A DNA stretch of 6,483 bases from an uncultured Phycisphaerales bacterium. Lineage in GTDB: Bacteria; Planctomycetota; Phycisphaerae; WQYP01. A program made the translations under genes and the position numbers. The first letter of the stretch is position 1; every line of letters starts with the position of its first letter. The notes under the pieces were generated by a model. That model searched no databases, was not told the origin of the DNA, and was given only the letters and a program-made list of their open reading frames with translations. The DNA lies in the NCBI GenBank assembly GCA_937901265.1, contig CALCHA010000173.1:1-6483 (forward strand). The letters run 5' to 3'. Below are positions 5,665-6,483 of this stretch, piece by piece.

Positions 5665-6483
5665 GTGCCAAGCAGCACTGTTTTCTGTCGCAAGCTGCCG
5701 CGGCTCGCCCCGCTGGTCCTGCTGGCCATGAGCTCCTGCATGCAGGCTCAGACGGCCAATCCCGCCTTGCCGGGGACGGCCACCACTTCGAACGAGCGAG
5801 GGGCACCGCTCGCCCGTCACGTGCTCATCGTTTCCATCGACGGCTGTCGCCCCGATGTATTGCTGCGATCCAATGCGCCGCACCTTCGCGCGCTCATGGC
5901 CCGCGGGTCCTTTTCGTTTTATGCCGAGACGACCGACATCGCCATCACCCTGCCCTCGCACACCTCCATGCTCACCGGCGTCACCCCCTACGTCCATGGA
6001 ATCTTCTGGAACAGCGATGAGCCCCCGGTGGATGGTCCCCGGCATCCCGCGGTGCCAACGATTTTCGAGTTGGCGAAGCGACGGGGACTGTCGACGGCGA
6101 TCGCCGCCGGGAAGAAAAAATTCGAGGCATTGAATCGGCCCGGGGCTGTGGATTTCGACCAGATCTTCACCGGTGCCAAAATGGACGACGACGTCTTGGT
6201 GGCTCAGGAGGCCGCCGACCTGATCAAGGAGCACCAGCCCAACCTGCTCTTTCTGCATCTGGCGAATACCGACATCGTCGGCCATGCCATCGGTTGGGGA
6301 ACGCCCGAACAAATCGCCGCGATCGAGGCGGCCGACCGTGGCATCGGCATCGTGGTCGATGCCATCGACAAGGCCCACCTGACCGACGACACCCTCATCA
6401 TCGTTTCCGCGGATCATGGCGGATCGGGCAAGAAGCATGGCTATGGCGACCAGCGCTCCCAGTTCATGCCCTGTATCGTCGCC
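5665..6483 (+). CDS. Exported alkaline-phosphatase-superfamily phosphodiesterase / nucleotide pyrophosphatase (partial, 3' end missing)
   Basis: The frame is open from a GTG at 5665 to the window end, 273 codons, with no stop. AGGAGG at 5653-5658 gives a strong ribosome binding site. Residues 9-25 form a signal sequence: RKLPR, a hydrophobic stretch, then MSSC, a usable lipobox with Cys25; cleavage after AQA by signal peptidase I is the alternative. The mature part has the type I phosphodiesterase / nucleotide pyrophosphatase pattern: VLIVSIDGCRPD with metal ligand Asp59, ITLPSHTSMLTG with the likely nucleophile Thr95, NTDIVGHAIG with Asp203 and His207, and SADHGG with Asp250-His251, followed by KKHGYG with His258. 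Such enzymes cleave phosphodiester or pyrophosphate bonds outside the cytoplasm using two metal ions, usually zinc. The substrate cannot be told. The C-terminal portion lies beyond the window. Confidence 0.88.
   Translation, partial: MPSSTVFCRKLPRLAPLVLLAMSSCMQAQTANPALPGTATTSNERGAPLARHVLIVSIDGCRPDVLLRSNAPHLRALMARGSFSFYAETTDIAITLPSHTSMLTGVTPYVHGIFWNSDEPPVDGPRHPAVPTIFELAKRRGLSTAIAAGKKKFEALNRPGAVDFDQIFTGAKMDDDVLVAQEAADLIKEHQPNLLFLHLANTDIVGHAIGWGTPEQIAAIEAADRGIGIVVDAIDKAHLTDDTLIIVSADHGGSGKKHGYGDQRSQFMPCIVA

Noticed and set aside
1..6483. CRISPR array, tRNA or rRNA genes, insertion sequence, attachment site, riboswitch
   Set aside because: I saw no spaced direct repeats, tRNA-like cloverleaf, transposase fragment or recognisable riboswitch core on reading both strands; the only tandem repeat is the 19-bp duplication.

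Overview
This is a GC-rich bacterial window, mostly of housekeeping genes. It holds the 3' end of thrS, a small Smr-domain gene, purH on the minus strand, a LOG-family gene, a ThuA-like gene, uppS, and the 5' part of a secreted or lipoprotein phosphodiesterase that runs off the end. The protein flavour, and an antitoxin family I associate with planctomycetes and cyanobacteria, suggest a planctomycete, possibly Phycisphaerae. This is an impression from sequence style, not a demonstrated assignment.

Layout. Bases 1-128 are the C-terminus of threonyl-tRNA synthetase. Bases 156-455 are a dead VapBC-type toxin-antitoxin operon: the antitoxin has an in-frame TAA and a frameshifting 19-bp tandem duplication, and the PIN-domain toxin is cut off after 15 codons. 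An Smr-domain gene (489-749) follows. It converges on purH (783-2471, minus) across a 7-bp-stem hairpin. A 200-bp divergent intergenic region (2472-2671) carries palindromes and a candidate promoter. To its right, on the plus strand, come a LOG-family gene (2672-3838), a ThuA-like gene (3909-4691), uppS (4785-5546) with a promoter that predicts a leaderless mRNA, and an alkaline-phosphatase-superfamily phosphodiesterase (5665 to the end).

How the genes relate. PurH makes IMP. Its divergent LOG-family neighbour may cleave nucleoside monophosphates, so a purine link is possible but unproven. UppS makes the lipid carrier for cell-wall synthesis and is not next to its frequent partners frr, cdsA or dxr here. 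No novel multi-gene system is visible. The points most worth checking are the decayed toxin-antitoxin pair, a Leu in place of a conserved His in the PurH transformylase domain, the paired GCAAA/TTTGC palindromes beside purH, and the probable leaderless start of uppS.
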